A stretch of 64,000 nucleotides of DNA from JAQUCI01 sp034932685 (GTDB lineage Bacteria > Bacillota_I > Bacilli_A > Erysipelotrichales > Erysipelotrichaceae), in NCBI GenBank assembly GCA_034932685.1, contig JAYFOM010000012.1, positions 1-64,000 on the forward strand, given 5' to 3'. Below, in pieces: positions 62,045 to 64,000 of the stretch. The translations under genes and the position numbers were made by a program. Every line of letters starts with the position of its first letter. The stretch's first letter is position 1. The notes beneath the pieces were generated by a model. That model worked only from the letters and a program-made list of their open reading frames with translations, was not told the DNA's origin and made no database searches.

Positions 62045-63085
62045 TTATTCAAAGATTTCCAAATACATAGCTTCATAACGTTGAAGAATGATTGGTTTAG
62101 TTTCTGCTTGCCACTCTGTAGTTCTTGGAATGACATTCAAATCAGCGATTTTTGGTTTGTATGAAGCAACTTCAGCTCCAGGTAGTATTGGATTAGCACC
62201 TAAAGCATCACGGCCATAAACTGATTGACCTTCCATGCTAGCTAAGAAATCAATAAATGCTTTTCCGCCTTCAGGGTTTGGTGCGTTTTTAATCAATGCA
62301 ACACAACCAGTACCAGGAATCACTCCTTCTTCCATAAAGACTACCTTTAAATGTTCTACGCCTTCTGCTAAATATGACTGTGCTGGTGTATCCCATGACA
62401 TACCAACAGCATACTCACCAGATAATACACCTTCATAAGTTACTGATGAACTATCAACGATCTTACCATCTAAATTTCTATAGAACGCTTCAACAAAAGC
62501 CCATGCTTCATCAGAGTAAGCTTTCGCATAATTATCAGCTCCAACACCCATCGCAAGTAACATGTTTTCTAGGTGATTGTAAGCACTTGAACTACTAGCA
62601 GCGTTTCCCATCGCTATTTTGCCAAATAAAGCTGGATTCAATAGATCAGCGTATCCTTTGATCTCAAAGTCTACAAGATTAGTGTTATAGATAATAACGG
62701 GAGCGTTGTATCCAATTTCAGTAGCGAAACCAGATGTGTTTTGAAACTCTTCATCATAAAGATCATTATGTATTGATACATATTGATCAAAATAAGAAGT
62801 ATCAAGCAATACCGTACTAGTTGGAATCCAAGCCACATCAGCTTGGGGATTTTGTGCTTCAGCTTGTATGCGAGAATAAACCTCTCCTGAAGACCCGCGA
62901 ATTACTTCAACTTTAATTCCTGTTGCCTCTTCAAACGCAGGAATAACAACATCCAAGTTGTTCTGTGCTGTAGGCGTATAAATTGTAATAGTGCCTTTAC
63001 CTTCATCAACTCCTGGATCCTTTGCTTTGCCACAACCTGTGAGCACTAACATTAAGACAACCAGGCATAATAGAATACGTTTCAT
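62045..63085 (-). CDS. ABC transporter substrate-binding lipoprotein (AfuA-like)
   Basis: 346 residues with a lipoprotein signal (lipobox VLTGC, Cys18). It is a periplasmic-binding-protein type II fold with the ITIYTPTAQNNLDVVIPAFEEATGIKVEVIRGSSGEVYSRIQAEAQNPQADVAW opening of the FbpA/AfuA group, plus GNAASSSSAYNHLENML, and WDTPAQSYL. Members bind iron(III), phosphonates or hexose phosphates. The Ser/Thr-rich anion-binding pattern, the linked YesMN system and the cre site favour a phosphorylated organic ligand over iron. AAGGAGG at ideal distance precedes the ATG. Confidence 0.88.
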   Translation of the reverse strand: MKRILLCLVVLMLVLTGCGKAKDPGVDEGKGTITIYTPTAQNNLDVVIPAFEEATGIKVEVIRGSSGEVYSRIQAEAQNPQADVAWIPTSTVLLDTSYFDQYVSIHNDLYDEEFQNTSGFATEIGYNAPVIIYNTNLVDFEIKGYADLLNPALFGKIAMGNAASSSSAYNHLENMLLAMGVGADNYAKAYSDEAWAFVEAFYRNLDGKIVDSSSVTYEGVLSGEYAVGMSWDTPAQSYLAEGVEHLKVVFMEEGVIPGTGCVALIKNAPNPEGGKAFIDFLASMEGQSVYGRDALGANPILPGAEVASYKPKIADLNVIPRTTEWQAETKPIILQRYEAMYLEIFE

Positions 63086-63123
63086 ATATTCTATACCTCC
63101 TTCTGTTTTTCATTATATGTAAA

Positions 63124-63138
63124 TTGTAAGCGTTTTAA
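63124..63138 (-). promoter_or_regulatory. cre site (CcpA) over the ABC operon promoter region
   Basis: TTGTAAGCGTTTTAA matches the cre consensus WTGNAARCGNWWWCA at 14 of 15 positions. A TATAAT -10 on the minus strand lies just downstream (about 63110-63118), so the site overlaps the promoter and would mediate catabolite repression. Confidence 0.65.
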
Positions 63139-63202
63139 TATACGATAAACACTGTAAATCATCCCATAAAAACGATATTTTTGACTATTTAACAATCATA
63201 AA

Positions 63203-63236
63203 AAAAACCGATTTCTAATTCAAGAAATCGGTCACA
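63203..63236 (-). terminator. terminator after the hypothetical gene at the right edge
   Basis: ACCGATTTCT / AGAAATCGGT (63207-63216, 63223-63232) followed by a run of eight T on the minus strand. Confidence 0.85.
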
Positions 63237-63240
63237 TCAA

Positions 63241-64000
63241 CTATTTTAGATTGAATACTTTATATACACCTTCTGCGATTTGCTTATTATCGTTTGTGTT
63301 ATTTTTCCAAAGCTTACCATCATATGTTTTATATATCAGATAACCATTAGCCAGTGATGCAATGTATTCAACATCAGTACTGATTTCCTTTAGACTACCA
63401 TCACGATACAAGAACAAGGTTCCACTTTCATTCACAAACGCTAACTGGTCGTTATCACGATCAAATGCGAAATGATCTCTATCATTTGGTGATAATCCGC
63501 CACCAATCAAAGTATCTTTATAATATGCTTCCACTGCCCATATACCAGTAGTTGCTGTTTTATAGATCAATAGATCATCTTCATCACCGATTACTTCAAA
63601 ATATGAAACGTTTTCACTTATAACTTCTTTTTTATATTGATCATCAGTGATCGTGACTTTAACTAAACTACCATTACTCCACGTATTATCTTGATATTCA
63701 ACATAATAGAATGATTTGTTCATGATTGCCCAAGCAAAATTAGACTCGTTTATATAAGCTGCTGGAATATCAATATAATGACTACTGCCATTTTTATATG
63801 ATTCAACTCTTATATTCTCTTTATCACGATATTGATAAGCGATATCTTTTGCTAGCCAGAAATCACTTGATGAATAAATATCGCTCATCATAGTTTTACC
63901 ATAACGATCAACATCAACAAAATATGATTTACCTACAACTAAAATAGTTTCGTCTTTACTAAGTTCTGTTGGAAATAGATATACATTCATCAAGGTATTG
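63241..64000 (-). CDS. hypothetical protein, C-terminal part (partial)
   Basis: At least 250 residues; the frame stays open to the window edge, so the N terminus is missing. The visible part is rich in Tyr, Asp and beta-type strands with recurrent short patterns such as VDRYGKTMMSDIYS, DRDNDQLAFVNESGTLFLYRDGSLKEI and GYLIYKTYDGKLW, resembling blades of a beta-propeller (DUF5050-like). No catalytic motif. Function unknown. A strong terminator follows. Confidence 0.6.
   Translation of the reverse strand, partial: NTLMNVYLFPTELSKDETILVVGKSYFVDVDRYGKTMMSDIYSSSDFWLAKDIAYQYRDKENIRVESYKNGSSHYIDIPAAYINESNFAWAIMNKSFYYVEYQDNTWSNGSLVKVTITDDQYKKEVISENVSYFEVIGDEDDLLIYKTATTGIWAVEAYYKDTLIGGGLSPNDRDHFAFDRDNDQLAFVNESGTLFLYRDGSLKEISTDVEYIASLANGYLIYKTYDGKLWKNNTNDNKQIAEGVYKVFNLK

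Noticed and set aside
1..64000. CRISPR arrays, rRNA genes and intact insertion sequences
   Set aside because: No regular direct-repeat arrays, no rRNA signatures and no intact transposase frames were found on either strand.

Overview
The window is AT-rich DNA (about one third G+C by eye) from a low-GC Gram-positive bacterium. It uses the standard genetic code: genes end in TGA, and the only tRNA is tRNA-Trp with anticodon CCA. A class B sortase, an LPXTG-like wall protein, many lipoproteins with a lipobox, SufCDSUB-type Fe-S assembly, YhaM, MnmL/MnmM homologues and a CcpA-type cre box point to Bacilli in the broad sense. A deep Erysipelotrichia, Turicibacter or Haloplasma-like lineage fits best, but this is inference. 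Pyruvate:ferredoxin oxidoreductase suggests anaerobic or fermentative life.

Layout. 0.2-2.9 kb: ceramidase-like protein plus tRNA wobble-uridine modification genes. 3-10 kb: glutamine amidotransferase, then a minus-strand operon sufC-sufD-sufS-sufU-sufB, 5-formyl-THF cyclo-ligase and uridine phosphorylase. 10-12 kb: PrsA-like foldase and a companion lipoprotein. 12-18 kb: ankyrin/WYL regulator pair, DUF362 ferredoxin, HIT protein, old-yellow-enzyme, PHP phosphatase and YhaM. 18-20 kb: a glycosyltransferase fused to RecX. 20-24.7 kb: sortase and its large surface-protein substrate.

24.7-29.3 kb is an accessory island: decayed IS30- and IS3-family transposases, a three-gene locus for secreted proteins whose last gene is broken by an amber codon, and an AbiE toxin-antitoxin pair with a clear promoter and operator. 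GATC, very frequent in the flanking core genes, is scarce here. 29.4-35 kb returns to core genes: XRE regulator, PFOR, MscS, tRNA-Trp, a lipoprotein.

35.9-42.7 kb is a nine-gene catabolic operon with an RpiR regulator, a mannose-family PTS (EIIB, EIIC, EIID, EIIA), a class II ketose-bisphosphate aldolase, a PPC-domain protein, a DUF1537 kinase (OtnK-like) and a class II aldolase/decarboxylase (OtnC-like). It is probably a route for a C4 acid sugar or related compound, with an unusual PTS-plus-kinase combination.

42.8-56.6 kb is mixed. It holds a TIR-domain protein preceded by an unannotated 39-residue membrane protein, a DUF1576 membrane protein, a BaeRF protein, a transglutaminase-like lipoprotein, a YegP/DUF1508 mini-protein, two paralogous lipoproteins, a SagB-like oxidoreductase, a NERD-HRDC protein flanked by two duplicated zinc-ribbon membrane proteins, ProC, a MutT Nudix enzyme and a PLD-helicase-DUF3427 protein. 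Several of these may be defence-related. 56.8-63.1 kb is an AfuABC-like ABC transporter with a YesMN-type two-component system and a near-consensus cre site over its promoter region, consistent with uptake of a (phosphorylated) sugar. The window ends inside a hypothetical gene.
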